Shown: positions 24,382 through 36,720, counted from the first letter of the stretch. The stretch is DNA of 64,000 nucleotides from Phragmites australis (GCF_958298935.1 NC_084924.1:31655819-31719818); one strand, 5' to 3'. Made by a program: numbers and translations. The notes: a model not told the origin generated them from the sequence alone.

Positions 24382-26726
24382 ATGGCCGTCGCCTCCAGTA
24401 AGTCATCTTCCCCAGCTCGGGTTGCCCTCCATTTAAGCTTTTCCCCGATCCACGGCACGCTATCTCAGCTTTGAGCTTTCCCACATTAACCAGGAGGAAC
24501 GGCACTCGGTGGCCCGCACCCGAACCCTAACGATGACGGCCCCAGGTTCCGATCACTGGCGGGGAAAGGGAAGCCCGTCCCTCTAGCCGACATCACCAGC
24601 ACCAGGCGGCCCAACCCCACCAGATCCATCAGCGTCGCCAACGTTGTCAAGGTAAATTTTGTCGCTTTAGCTCGAACAAACCAACAGCCCGATCTAGGTC
24701 AATCATGCCATTTCCGTCCGATTGCTTTTTTTCTCTGTGAAAACTGTCTCGTTGCCCAATCCTCGCTTGCTTGGCCGCAGGAGAACGCCAAGTTGCATCA
24801 TCTGCTCAGCGAGAAGACGTACGTTGCCTGCCTCTCCATTCCGTCATTGTTCCTGTGAAAGGGGTGACAAGGATTGCTGTTTCTTTCTGAATCTGAAGAA
24901 ATGTAGCGTTGCTTTGATTTCTTTTTTGCAGAAAGATCATCGAGGTCAGTAGAGTTGAGATGCACAAGCTCTGCCTCGCGCTGAAAGCATCACACCAGCA
25001 GAACCTGCAGCTCACACAGACCAATTCTCAGATGCTCGCGGTTCGTGTATGTCTCCATCCAGTCCCTGTCTCACCATAGCTGCACTAATTTTAATCCTTT
25101 GCTCTTGTGGCTGTTCCTTGATTGATGATTCAGTATTTCAGTTGGATTGTATGCTTACTGTGTGAGTTATACCTGTGCACCACAATATAAAAAGAGATGC
25201 TATATTTTTGGGGGGTGGGGGTGGGGGTGGGGGTGGGGTTTCAGATTCAGTTTTCCCAAATCATATATTGAATTGAACTCAGTTATGTTGGATGTGAAAC
25301 ATTGAGTAATTTTGTACATAGGAAAGAAACCAAAGCATCACGCGCAGTTGATTTATTTTGTGCTACAGCATAGAAGCTGTCTAAACCATCTTTCTGTTTT
25401 GTGCAGGAACTAAATCTGGGGAAAGATAGAGTAAGCTGTCCTGTTTCTTTTGTGTTTGAGTTTCTTCGATTGTCAGTACTCAGTATGGATTGTTAATTTG
25501 GGAACTATTTGCGGATATAATGTGCATCTCAAGGTATTGCAATATGAGCTGTCATGTACAGTAGCAGTGCTTAAGTAAAGGATTCAGAACTCGAGGCAAG
25601 CAAGAGCATGGCTTAACTCAGCTTCTTTTTATTATAGATGCCATGATTTTTTTACTCATATTACGTTTTGCAGTGTAAGAATAAGACTGCTAATCAACGG
25701 CGGAAGAAAGTAAATTCACAGGTAGATAGCAAATTTGTAAGTAAAATGGTCACCATGGTAATATACAACTATTATAATTATGAGATTGTTTGATTTCTAT
25801 AATGAAATTAGGAGATCATGAAAGCCATAACTTCCAAAGTTGCAGCAGTTGAGGCTCATCGAATTGATGGTTCAGTCACCAGTGCCGTTGAACACCATTT
25901 TGTTGAATCTCAATGTAAAGCTAACACTTCTTTCTCTTCTTTTGTTGTGGATTTTTGTACTGTACTCAGCAGTCATTTTGTACCGCTTTATTCAACACGA
26001 GTTGTCTGTTGTGTAAGTTTATTCATGGTGGTTTCGGTCAGTATTGTGGCATTCTCATTTTGCTAGCTTTGTAATGTACTATTGTCTCATGAGTGTTACA
26101 TTCCAAATAGTAATAGTAATCAGCAATGGTCTGCCATCGGCACATTTGATTCATCGGTGTTCCGCAATAAATTCATGTGCAATTGTTATTTCATTCAGGA
26201 CTCTTCTTTCTTATCATCATATTTTAAAATTATGTTTGTTAGAGAGCTCGAATCATCAGGACTCAGCTTTAGGAGATGCAGATTTTGCATTGCAATACAA
26301 CCCAGCACAAACATGGTGACTGTGCACTGTTGCGAAAATTCATCATGGTTTGTTGAGTTCCAATACAAAGCAACTTAAATTGACCAGCAAGGCTGCGATG
26401 GAAGATTTCACAAACAATATCCTCTTATAGTCTACACAATAGGAACATGTAGCTCTCCTTTCTATATTTGGGTTGGAACAAGTCTATGTTGCTTTGTATG
26501 ATTGTCACCTGCAAAGAATTGGAATAAGCCTAAGTTGTTTTGTATGATTTGTCACTTGCAAAGAGGATAAGTCGTTCGTAAATATTCTTCTGCATGTGAT
26601 GAATATTTTTTCCCCTTAATTTGTGGGTTACCCCTCTTTAGACATGATGGGAACATTAAGCAACTCCTTCGCCGGGTGTTGAGCAGAGATGGATTAAAGA
26701 ATGCAGGCACTGATGCAGAAGTCTGA
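24382..26726 (+). pseudogene. Shugoshin-like (SGO) gene copy, frameshifted
   Basis: Shugoshin protects centromeric cohesin in meiosis. Exon-like segments: 24382-24397 (ATG), 24494-24651, 24781-24818, 24932-25040 (or 25046), 25407-25430, 25534-25574, 25674-25721 and 25812-25914. They encode the conserved N-terminal coiled coil (ENAKLHHLLSEK, QNLQLTQTNSQMLA, ELNLGKDR) and the EIMKAITSKVAAVEAH region. The exon ending at 25574 is one base short of the phase needed by the next exon, so splicing leads to a stop in exon 7. Joining 25914 to the next candidate exon (26243-26321) makes TAG, and 26321 to 26642 makes TGA. The basic C-terminal SGO motif is not found. It lies inside Helitron-like element A, so it is most likely a captured, decayed gene copy; a truncated coiled-coil protein remains possible. 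Confidence 0.72.
25210..25238 (+). repeat. G-rich tandem tract with quadruplex potential
   Basis: Five to six consecutive runs of four to six G separated by single T, in an intron of the shugoshin-like copy. The plus strand fits the G3+N1-7 quadruplex pattern. Confidence 0.85.
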
Positions 26727-26914
26727 TCAGCTTGAGATTCCTTCGCTGTTTATGAGAGAATAGAGATGCATTTTATTTGTAATTATTTTTATGGTGAAAT
26801 AATTGAGAATATCGTTATGATATATGTTATTTTTCGATTGATATGCTATGATAATAGAAGGACATATATTCGAAATATTTGGATACCGTTGCAACGCACG
26901 GGTATTGTACTAGT

Positions 26915-27322
26915 TCTATATAATATATTAGTTCAATTTTCTCTATATTTATATAATTTTATGTTGTTACATAGATAATTTTTTCTTCATTCACTCTAAT
27001 CTGTGTACGTAGGAATTATACTTCCTCAAAATAAAGCGCTTAGATCTTTTCTCGTATGGCTTCATCAAATTTGATGGGCTAAAACGTACGGTTCATCTAA
27101 TCTATATCTATACCCCTATATAATATATATATATATATATATATAATATATATCAATTCAATTTTTTTCTACGTCCATACAACTTTCTATCCGCACACAA
27201 ATGATTTTTCTTCATCCACCCCGATCTATACATGCAGGAATCATACTTCCTCAAAATAAAGCGCTCAGATCTTTTCTCGCATGACTTCATCAAATCCGAT
27301 GGCCCAAAGCGTTTGTTCATCT
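26915..27322. repeat. Diverged direct duplication of about 200 bp
   Basis: Two copies (about 26915-27100 and 27113-27322) share CTATATAATATAT, TTTTTCTTCATYCAC, TACTTCCTCAAAATAAAGCG, AGATCTTTTCTCG and GTTCATCTAA in the same order. An AT dinucleotide run (about 27120-27146) begins the second copy. It lies directly right of the Helitron A terminus and looks like the doubled 5' end of Helitron-like element B. Confidence 0.75.
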
Positions 27323-28081
27323 AACACTCACAGACCCATGATCTTTTCGCTTACTCTCCCGAGTCCCGAACGCTCCACATGCGTTTCGCTCCTGGTTTTC
27401 CCGTTGCCCCTCTCCTGTCCGCCAGATCCGCTGCATCCCCTTCCCCTCCCCAAACCTCCCCTCCTCACACCGCCCCAGCCCTACCCTGTCACCCGGTCCT
27501 CCTCCTCCTCCACTAGTTCCTCCTCCTTCTCCAGATCCGCTATCACAGCTCCTCGTCTCCCTAACGGCGCACCCTCATCCCATGCGAAGCGCCCGGCGCT
27601 GACCACCTAGCACCTCGCCTTGATGGTGCACCTCGCTGCTCGCCTCGGGCTGCCGGCGCGCAAGATCCAGTTTGATCCCGTCGTCGCGCACATGCACCCT
27701 CCAAAAATCAATGAATCTTCACGTGCGGGCTGGACGCCGATGAGCTGCCAGAGTTCGTGGATGCGGTCTTCGACACACAGCCCACTGACAGGACGTCATT
27801 GCGGTGGCACACGCTTCGGCTTTTCGCGCTCGTGGTCGGCGAGAACCCGTCCGTTGTCATTGCGTCTCTCGTGCCTAGGCTCGTGGCCTTCACGCTAGCG
27901 GGTGCGGGACTGGATTCCTCCATGCGCGTCACGCTCGTCGACATCACGTGCGTCGCGGTGGGCACGACAGCGTCCTCGCCTATGGCACTAGGGCCTCTCG
28001 TGAATGCGTTGCTCCACGAGCAAGACCAATGCACGTAGCTCGCCACGCGCTCGCCGCGACGACTGCCGTCGAGGCCACGAC

Positions 28082-31000
28082 TGTGAGGACCCGACCAAAC
28101 AGTATTTGAACTAATCATCAAGCGGATCATTGACATAATCACAACCACGACGATTAATCAAAATACCGCTCCAGCAGTCCTGGCACGTGTTTTGTGCCTA
28201 AAGATCGGAACACATGCCTTCCAACATATTCATCACAACATAGTTTAATAAAGAGCACATAATTAAACATTTATATTACAAGACTTTAAATATACAGTTG
28301 TTTCCATAATTTGTATCAAAAGGAAACAACAACTACGCAGCGGAAGATAAACCTATACAACAAAAGCTGACGGCGCCATATGCCCTTAGGTACCGTCCCA
28401 AAAGTACCTAGTTCATAGTAGAGTGTGCTACTCCTGCCCGCCACCCTGATCGGCAAGCACAAAGTAACCTAACACCGCCTCTTCCTCACCGACCTGTGAA
28501 CCCGCAACAACTTAAGGGCAGCACCCTGAGTACGAAGGTACTCGCAAGTCTTACACAGTATGAGTATATATATTCCCGACTTCAAGGATCATTCATTAAG
28601 CTGGTAGCAAGAATTAAACATGGTTAAGTTAATTAAACAGTAAGCATCCTAGACATAGGTGTGAGCAACTAACTTAACCAACTTATACGAAACTACCTTG
28701 CCATAATCAACAACTGAGCATATGTAAAAGTAACAACAAGTATATCAATGTGAACAAGTGCCAACTCGAACCACCAACCACCATACCCAAACTAAAATCA
28801 CATGCTCAACCGTCAACCTCATGTCATCATCCACAAACCACAACGAGAACTCTACGACCGGGTGCAGATAAACGATAGACATGATCATAACCGAGAGCGC
28901 AGCAGTTCGAACTGTTTATACACCTTACAGGGGTACTCCTGGACCCACACAACATGAGGACCATACAACTTGTGCCACCCGCTAAAGTGCACACAAGGGG
29001 TACCCGTGACAACCTTTCCCAATCAGCCCCAACCGTGTGGGGCATGCATCGCTCGGCACGGCGATACTATAACTACTCCCGGAGCAAACTAGTACCGCTT
29101 ACAAGCCACAATTGCGAAGGTATTCAGCTCGCCTTACCATTAGATCGGCATGTGGTGAGTAAGTTAAGTGCTAAAGCCGACTACCTCGACGATCGGCCTT
29201 AAACGATGCAAGCGGTCTATGGTGCTCGGGTTTCCTCTCCCGACCTGCCCCCTGGACTTTCCACCGAGACAGACAATACCCCTAACACCGCCCACATCTC
29301 GTCTCATACTCACCACTCACCAACCATACCATCACCAACAACATGTAATTGTAAACAGTAGTAGATCCTATCCTCGCGAACAACGGAGAACGCCGGCGTT
29401 CGACTTCTACCGAAATACGTAAGTATTACTAAGCATAGCGAAGACCTTTAGACATCAACATCTCCTCTAGGCTTCAAGGAACATACATGAACTCGTGACC
29501 AAGGTAGAAGAATGCAACAGCATAGGTTCTATCTAAAGGTACCCGACACATGCATACATACATAAGCATAGATAACACTTTAGACTTTCAAGTTAACACG
29601 ATGCAATATGATAGATGTTTGCCTTGCTGCCCTGGATCAGAAAGATACGGCGCGACGGGATCTCCTTCGGCCTCCGGAATCGACGGATCGGCGGTCACTA
29701 TAAGACATACAGATGTGACGCCATGGGTATGAATAAAGTGCAACAATGCATACTTCAATATGCACAAGATGAAATGCCATAAAAATATGCTTTACAATAC
29801 ATGAAAATATTTTTCCTAGATAGAACAAGTCATAAAAAAACTAGCAAAATTGGATTCGCCCACTTTGGACTTGTGAAGAATTATCGGTGAATTAATGAAG
29901 CTTTAACCTAATTAATTAATCTTAGAAATTTAATTCAACATTTAATGGCTAGAGATATTTTTAATAGATAGAGTAGTTTATTATGAAACCAATGAAATTG
30001 GTTTCATAATTTTTGGAGTTACAGAGAATTTATTATGAATTTTACAAGTTTCAGCCAACAGAAAACTGTGTTGAAACAGCTGACAGCGGTCAGACCACAG
30101 GCATATGGGCGGTCAGACCGCCAAGAGTCGCGGTCAGACCACCTGCGTACAGAGGGTTTTGTCCCCTGGCGGTCAGACCGCCCCACTCAATAGGTTTCTG
30201 ACCCTGGCGGTTAGACCGCCAGCACGGCGACAAAACACCTTTTTAAAACTCTAGACTTTCGAGGGGCCGCCAATGGAGATTTCGGCGAAAACTTCGAAAA
30301 CGGTTTGGAATAAAATAACTCTAGGACGTATGTGAATGTTTCACGAGGACGTTTGGACGACATCTGTGACCCAAACGTGGAGAACCCATAAAGTAGATCT
30401 ATAACTGAAAAAGTAGGGTTCCACGGCAAAAAACTAGATGCCGACCGATTCGACCAACGAAAATATGGAAAGAGGGTATCGGGATGTTCACCTTGTCATT
30501 GACGAACTTTCTAGCTGATCACTTCTCCGCCGAAAAGTTCCAAATTTCAGATCCAGCTTCCGGAAGGTGGGCGTGCCTAAGGGGAAGAAAACGGTGAATA
30601 CTGGCTCGAATCTTTCAAAATGGCGAAAACCAAATGGATGGATGAGTAGCTCTCGAGTGTGTGGTCGCGTGGGTACCATACACGTACCTCGGCTTCGCTT
30701 GTAGTGGCTGGAACCAAGGGGGAAAGGGAAGAGCTTGAGAGAGAGAGAGTGAGAGGGAGAGAGAGCACGTGTGGGGAGAGAGAGAGAGAGGGGGGCTGCT
30801 GCCCATTTGAGAGAGAGAGTGAGGGATATTTCCCTCATGTGGGTCCCACAAGTTAGAGAAAAAGTCCGATTTTGTTTCTAATTCAATTCTCTCTCCAATT
30901 TTCTTTTCTCACACCTCATTAATCCAAATTGAGGTGCGGTAGAGCTCCAAAAACTCCGAAAATTTTATGTCGTGATTTAAATCCTTAGGAGATCCTAATC

Positions 31001-31115
31001 GTGATTTCACAATGCAAATTTCAATCTGGCGATCGAAAGTGATCCAGATTCAAATATGAAGCTAATGATGCATGTTTAATACTAAACATGCAATTACGGA
31101 TTTCGGGACGTGACA
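28082..31115. mobile_element. 3034-bp solo LTR, probably Gypsy
   Basis: It begins TGTGAGGACCCGA and ends TCGGGACGTGACA, giving TG/CA ends with an imperfect inverted match. Flanks are ACGAC (28077-28081) and ACGGC (31116-31120), a target duplication with one mismatch. It holds no pol motifs, and the split HEAT-repeat frame resumes exactly across it. It is therefore a solo LTR left by recombination between two LTRs. Long LTRs of about 3 kb fit Gypsy families of grasses. It contains a GA-rich tract at 30738-30815. Confidence 0.82.
30085..30220. repeat. Cluster of GGCGGTCAGACCGCC palindromes
   Basis: Five copies of an interrupted palindrome (full or partial GGCGGTCAGACCGCC) are spaced roughly 20-40 bp apart inside the solo LTR. 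A related cluster lies at 37200-37620. Confidence 0.85.
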
Positions 31116-31420
31116 ACGGCCCCCACCGACAACCTCGCCTCCTACCTTTGGGCCCTCCTCCCATGCCTCATCATGCTCCTCCACAGCGCCGCGTTCAAGG
31201 CCAAGCCCGCATTCATCTCCCTCATCGGCAGAACCTCGGCCGCCTCTCACGGCTGAGCTGCCTCCACCGCGGTGTTATGCCTCCATGACGCGCTCACCGG
31301 CGACGATTGGGTTGTGAGGAAGGCTGCCACCGAGCCGTTCACCTTGTTGGCAACGAGCATGGGGACGACCTCATATCCCATTAATCATCATACATTGAGG
31401 TCTTCAAAGCTAAGATAAGG

Positions 31421-34222
31421 ACATCCCAAGGTTCGCCTCTTACCGTGAGTGTCCGCTGCAACGAGATTCCATGGCCCATCTCTGACTGTGAGTGTCAGCT
31501 GCAGCGACAATTATTTGTTTAGTAGATTTGTGACAGGTAATTGATGGTTCTGCATTGCAAAATGCTAGGTTTTCTTTCTTTACGATGATGTGCATCTACT
31601 TCCAAATGTTCTTTTCCGCATCTGATTTTGTAAAGACTCAATTATGCTTAGGAATTTAATTTAATATGCTAGGTTTTTTGTCAAAATATGCATTAAGGCA
31701 ATGTCTTATTCTACAGTTCACATTTTTTATTTGAAATTTGTTATAAATTGTTGTACAACCAATGAAAATAAAAGGTTGAAGACTACACTTTGATATAAAC
31801 CTGTTCACTAAAACATAGTCATATTTGAACATGGATTTCGAAATCAAAATGCACGCCAAGTTGAAAGTTTTTGCCTGGTTAATGAGTGTTGACAGATTGA
31901 ACACAAGAAACATTATCAAAAGAAAGAACTTCACAATCAATTGTAACTAAAAATTGTGCTATGCAATGCCAATGCCAATGCAAAAGAAACATGAGATCAC
32001 ATGATTCTGCATTGTAATTTTAGCAAGAAATGTGAGGCAAAAATTAACATATACTGGGACCCTAATCAACAATTCACCAGCAATGTCATTCTGGCAAAGC
32101 AGAATTTCTAGGGTCCTTTGTTCATGGAAGTTTTCATAATCTCAACCTGCTGCATTTGGAAATTGTGAAATGAGAAGATCTTTTAAAATGGCCAGTCATC
32201 TTAACGTCTTTGACTTGGCAACTTCAAAGAATTTATAGCCCTTCACGTGTATAGAGTAAATTCTGCAACGAGAGTTGTAGTCATCTCCTGGCTTGACACC
32301 TTATCATGAAGTTTTTTTCTTTAGTTTTGCTTTAGTTTTCCATTTCTCCTCTCTCATATAGTTAGGTTTGTTTTCTTAAACCCTGCATAGGTTTTTCGTC
32401 TTTTATTTAATATAAAAGCTTGTGGGGGGATTATCCCTTTTCCTATAAAAAAAATATCATATTCGACAAACCTGATGAGATGTTACTTTCAGAAAGTTTC
32501 AACATGCTCTACATGTGTGAAATGTCTGCATATTTTCAATTTTCAGATTTCATAGTGAGGTTATGAAAGTGTCGATGTGTGTTTTTGCTATACTGTGAAA
32601 ATGCCATTTGTCAAGCTCCCTTACATTCTGCTAAATGCAAGCATGAGCTAAAGCCTAAGTTACACAATTATCCTTTATGTTTGTAATTGTGAAAGCATTT
32701 GTAGCCTGCAGGTATTTATGCCTATGTTAGACTATCATACAAATTTTTACCTTGTACTATAAGAATTTCATTCGGTTGATTTTGAAGGTGTGATAAAAAG
32801 TTGCCCAAAGAATCATTTTAGCTCTGTACTACAAGGTTTTGCTTTGTTTTAACAACATTTTGTTTGTGTCAAGATGATCCCCACGAGAGGTATGACAAAC
32901 AAATGAGGTTTTCATTGTGATTTTACTTACCAAGAAAGAATGGCCAAAGTGTCATTCTTTTACTTGTTTTTATTTTTTTTCTTTGTGATTGAATAGGTCT
33001 GTGGGGTCAGTAACAATACTAGCTGACATGCAAGATGTTATCAGCTCCATCAAACCAACTAGTATTTCACAGGATTCCTAGACCTATTCTTGCAATTATT
33101 TTTTATTTTTGCTATTTTTACCAACAGCAAACTAAGTGTATAATTAACATGAGAGACTGTCTTCATGTCCTATTTTCATAAGTATAATTGTGATGGTTGA
33201 AAGTAGAAGAAGCCAAAAGCCTTTGATACATGTGATGACAAAAATGCAATGAAGAAATCTGATTTAGTTTACTAAAATTTCATATATATTTTGTTAGGAT
33301 GCAAGATATAGTACACAATATTTTGTTATCATCGGAGGTTCTTCCATGTGCATGGTTTCATAGGATTCAAGATAAGCTCTTTATGATTGTTTGGTCATCT
33401 GCATTTCCATTTCTATTGCCTTTTCAATTGACTTCACCATTTAAAGATCCATTTACTTTGTTCATTCTGCAAACACCAACATGGTTTCTCATGGGATTCC
33501 CGACACTCACATAATTTTATATACAATTGAAAATGTTTGTTTGGGTTGCGATCTTCAGTTCTGTATAAGGTTCAAGAATTTAGTGGATTAGTAGGTGAAC
33601 TTTTGGTTTCAATGAATTTGTAATCCAATGCCATACAAATTACTGCACAGTACCTCACCGATATAATTTGGTGGAACATACATCCAACACAGGAAGCATT
33701 GTGATTGGGGATGGTAGGAAGAATGTTGAGGATTTTCTTGATACATAACTAGATTGAATTTGGGAAATATCTACCTTTTGTGGTTACCAATGGTCAATGA
33801 TATTATTATGTGTAGCTGCATGATAACATTGATAACATTTGTCTTCTGTGGTGGAACTGGCAATAAAACAATCAATGTGTGTTCTCTCATAAAGAAGAAA
33901 GACACTGCGTATATATTCACATCACTGGTGCTGTAGTGACAAAAACTGGTACATATTCTCACTCTGCTTAACAATATTTCTTGTAATGAAAATGGAGAAT
34001 AACTTTGATATATAACATAAATGTATTCTTAATAGGTTCCTCATTATGTCATAATTTCTATGGACTTATTTATTTGTACTCAAAGTTGAATCAAAGTTGT
34101 ATTTGAAATCCAAGTTGCAAGCTCTACCTGAAAGTAGTTTTGTCATTTGTCATGTGGATATCCCCTGTGCATATCGCCTTTTGGTTGTTTTATTTGCATT
34201 AAGAAATGTCGTCGTAGCGTTA
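31421..34222. other. AT-rich DNA inside Helitron-like element B, no gene recognised
   Basis: Low G+C sequence with only short chance frames. A splice-like segment near 33000-33080 and a 71-codon frame at 33299-33514 have no recognisable family. They could be introns and exons of the captured gene. Confidence 0.45.
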
Positions 34223-34241
34223 GCACATGCATTATACTAGT

Positions 34242-34970
34242 TAATACATAGTAATTAATGTCATTCATTAATATAGTGTTATTTGGTGATATATACGTTA
34301 TCAGGCCCCTTGGTAGGCTTCCTCCTTGTCACATACTCTCTACTAGAAGGTATAGTGTTATCTAAAGATCTCTCATGCGTCGATGGCATAATCGATTCAT
34401 GAAACTCACTGTTTGGATTGATAACATATTCGATGAAGAACCCAATGATCTATTCTTGAATGTCACGTATTTCTGTAGGTTGTATCGCACTTGTGCGTTG
34501 TTTGAAGCTCTGCATTTAAAGAATTGAAAGAATTAGTCCTTGAACACGTATAGAAATTGAAAAGAATGCATCGATATGTAATTTCATACCTCAACATCAT
34601 TAAACCTGTTAGCGCCTCCGTCTCTACTGAATACGTGCATGAAAGTAAGAACATAGAACCCGCAGAGATTTTTGTCTGGTGGCTGTCTCATACACTTCAA
34701 GATGAAAGGATTCATCAGTGGAATGAATTAAATATTTTTATTTAGTAGAAAATGCAAGTCATGAATATTTTCTATGTACCGAAAAGTTAGTTTTTGCATT
34801 ATACTACTTCCTAAATGGAAAGTAGATAACACACTCTTTTTGTAGTATCTTGTGTACGCCTTGTATGTGAATATGAATACCAATTAAACTTAGTTGCAAT
34901 CGATGAGATGACATTAATAGTGCTACTGCAGTCCTCTAAATATTCACTTTGTGAGACAATAATCGAAGGT
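34242..34970. other. Unassigned intergenic sequence
   Basis: No convincing coding, RNA or repeat structure. Short frames on both strands show no conserved motifs. Confidence 0.5.
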
Positions 34971-34971
34971 T

Positions 34972-36720
34972 TCAATTTGAACAAATATAAACTAGATGCA
35001 CCATATATTCTAATTTAATATTGTATTTGCTAATAATATGAAAAATATTATGTGATAAGCATGGTAAATTAAAATTAAATTTTAATTTCTCCTCTAAACT
35101 ATTCAGATCATAAAGATAATCAAATTCAATATAACCTAAAGTATTTATAGAAGATAGTAATATCAGCTTTTCTTGCTTACTAGCAATGCATTGAACATGT
35201 TTAATTTTAGAATAACTATTCATTGGTAAATCAGAATTAACACATTCACACACAAGTTGTGGTCGTGATATAAGTAAAGCATTACCACACGACTCTTCTT
35301 TATCACAAGTAATAACAAGCTAATGATCTTGTGACAAAGGTAAAATATTAATATGGTCCACTATTGGTTGCTCTACAATAGAATGTGTAGCGGGCAATTT
35401 TAGCACATCAAATTATGGCTCTTTATGGCTTCAATATTTGCTTTATCAACCTTTATTCCTTGTGGAGTAACAACATAGCTAAGAAAAGAGACTCGATCGG
35501 TGCAAGATGTGCACTTTTCGAGGTTACCGAACAAACATGTATTTCTTAAAGCATTAAAAATAGCACGTAGATGATCAATCACATGAAAGTACTAAGTGCA
35601 TTAGTTAACCCAAAAGGCATAACTACCACTCATACAAACCAAACTTAGTTTAAAATGTAGTTTTCCATTCATCTCTAAGTTTTATTCTAATCTCGTGGTA
35701 TCCATTTCGCAAGTCAATTTTAGTGAAAATTACAGAACCATTCAACTCATCAAGTATATCATCTAGCCTAGGGATATGATGCTGATATCTTATAGTAATA
35801 TTATTGATGGCTCTGCAATCAACACACATACACCAACTACCGTTTTTCTTAGGAACCAAAAGAACGAGAACAACACAAGGACTAAGGCTTTATCGTATGT
35901 ATCCGCGGTCCAAAAGGTTTTGGACTTGTCACTGAATTTTCTTAGTCTCTTCTGGGTTAGTCCTATATGCAGCACGGTTTGGCAAGGTCGCTCCCAGAAT
36001 CAAATCAATTTGATATTCTATCCCTCGAATAGGTGGTAATCCCAGGGTACTTCAGTTGAAAATACATCAATATACTCCTGCAAAAAATTAGTGCTAGCAT
36101 GAGGCGAAGGGCTAGATATATCCTCGAGTAAAACTAATGTATCTTTGCATATCAAAGCATAGCATGACGACTTATTATCATAAATTGTAGCAAGATCAGA
36201 TTCGGTAGCAAGCATAACACATCATTTCAACTTAATTCCATCAGACTTAGAATGTGTTGTTGATTTGTCCCTTTTAGGTGGGTAAACATGTTTTACTACT
36301 TGTTGATTTTCAAATTCAAGTTCAAGCTTTTTTCTCTTATTTTCAGCTATCTCTTTTTCACATTTCACAATTTTAATAGGGGTTAAAGGTAGAAAGATTA
36401 TTTTCTTTCCTTTATGTATAAGGGTGTATTTATTAATTTGACCATAATGTGTTGCATCGGTATCAAACTCCTATGGTCGACCTAACAAAAGAGAGCACGC
36501 TTGCATGAGCACTATATCAAAATTAGCACAATCATGGTATGAACCAGTAGAAAAATACACCATAGCTGTTTGCATTACCTTCATCTTATAGCTGTTGTTG
36601 ATCCATTGAATATGGTAGGGGTGTGGATGAGTCTTTGTCAGCAAAGCAAGCTTATGGATCAAATATGAACTTACCAAGTTGTTGCAGCTCCCTATATCAA
36701 TAATGACTCAAACACAGTAA
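34972..36720 (-). pseudogene. Degenerate Gypsy (Ty3-type) pol remnant
   Basis: From high to low coordinates: an aspartic-protease tail (LLGRP at about 36471-36500), a linker (36018-36215), reverse transcriptase with [18 protein letters not shown] and [14 protein letters not shown] (35650-35859), and an RT thumb segment with LEKCTSC and PQGIKVD (35400-35582). The order matches protease-RT of a Gypsy polyprotein on the minus strand. Stops and frame changes separate every piece, and the catalytic YxDD region is deleted near 35585-35640. The part below 35260 has no recognised motif. Confidence 0.8.

Larger units (their letters stand above)
23888..26913 (+). mobile_element. Helitron-like element A carrying a shugoshin-like gene fragment
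   Basis: The right end reads CTAG followed by T (26910-26914), preceded by CGTTGCAACG, a perfect 10-bp palindrome. That matches the short hairpin plus CTRR terminus of plant Helitrons. The left end begins TC at 23888 or, with the expected A before it, at 23894, followed by AT-rich DNA with TAATATAAAGCACC typical of grass Helitron 5' ends. There are no terminal repeats or target duplications, as expected for rolling-circle elements, and no Rep/helicase, so it is non-autonomous. It abuts the CBP80 5' leader. The exact 5' end is uncertain. Confidence 0.65.
27281..31420 (+). pseudogene. TORTIFOLIA1/SPIRAL2-like HEAT-repeat gene fragment, split by a solo LTR
   Basis: SPIRAL2/TOR1 proteins are plant microtubule-associated proteins built of N-terminal HEAT repeats. 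The first part (27281-28081) encodes a proline/serine-rich leader, then LARKIQFD-like and TDRTSLRWHTLRLFALVVG segments. After the inserted LTR the second part (31116-31420) encodes DNLASYLWALLPCLIMLLHS and LTGDDWVVRKAATEP, the hallmark HEAT segment. Reading needs at least one frame change near 27715, a TAG near 27608, a TAG near 28036 and a TGA near 31254. Only the N-terminal third is present. Recognition comes from the HEAT motifs; the exact paralogue is unknown. Confidence 0.72.
26915..34240 (+). mobile_element. Possible Helitron-like element B with captured HEAT-repeat gene
   Basis: The left end begins TCTATATAAT right after element A. The right end reads GCACATGCATTATACTAG followed by T (34223-34241), similar to the terminus of element A but with a weaker hairpin. 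Between them lie a broken TORTIFOLIA1/SPIRAL2-like gene copy, a solo LTR and AT-rich DNA. The boundaries are inferred from terminal motifs only. Confidence 0.4.
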
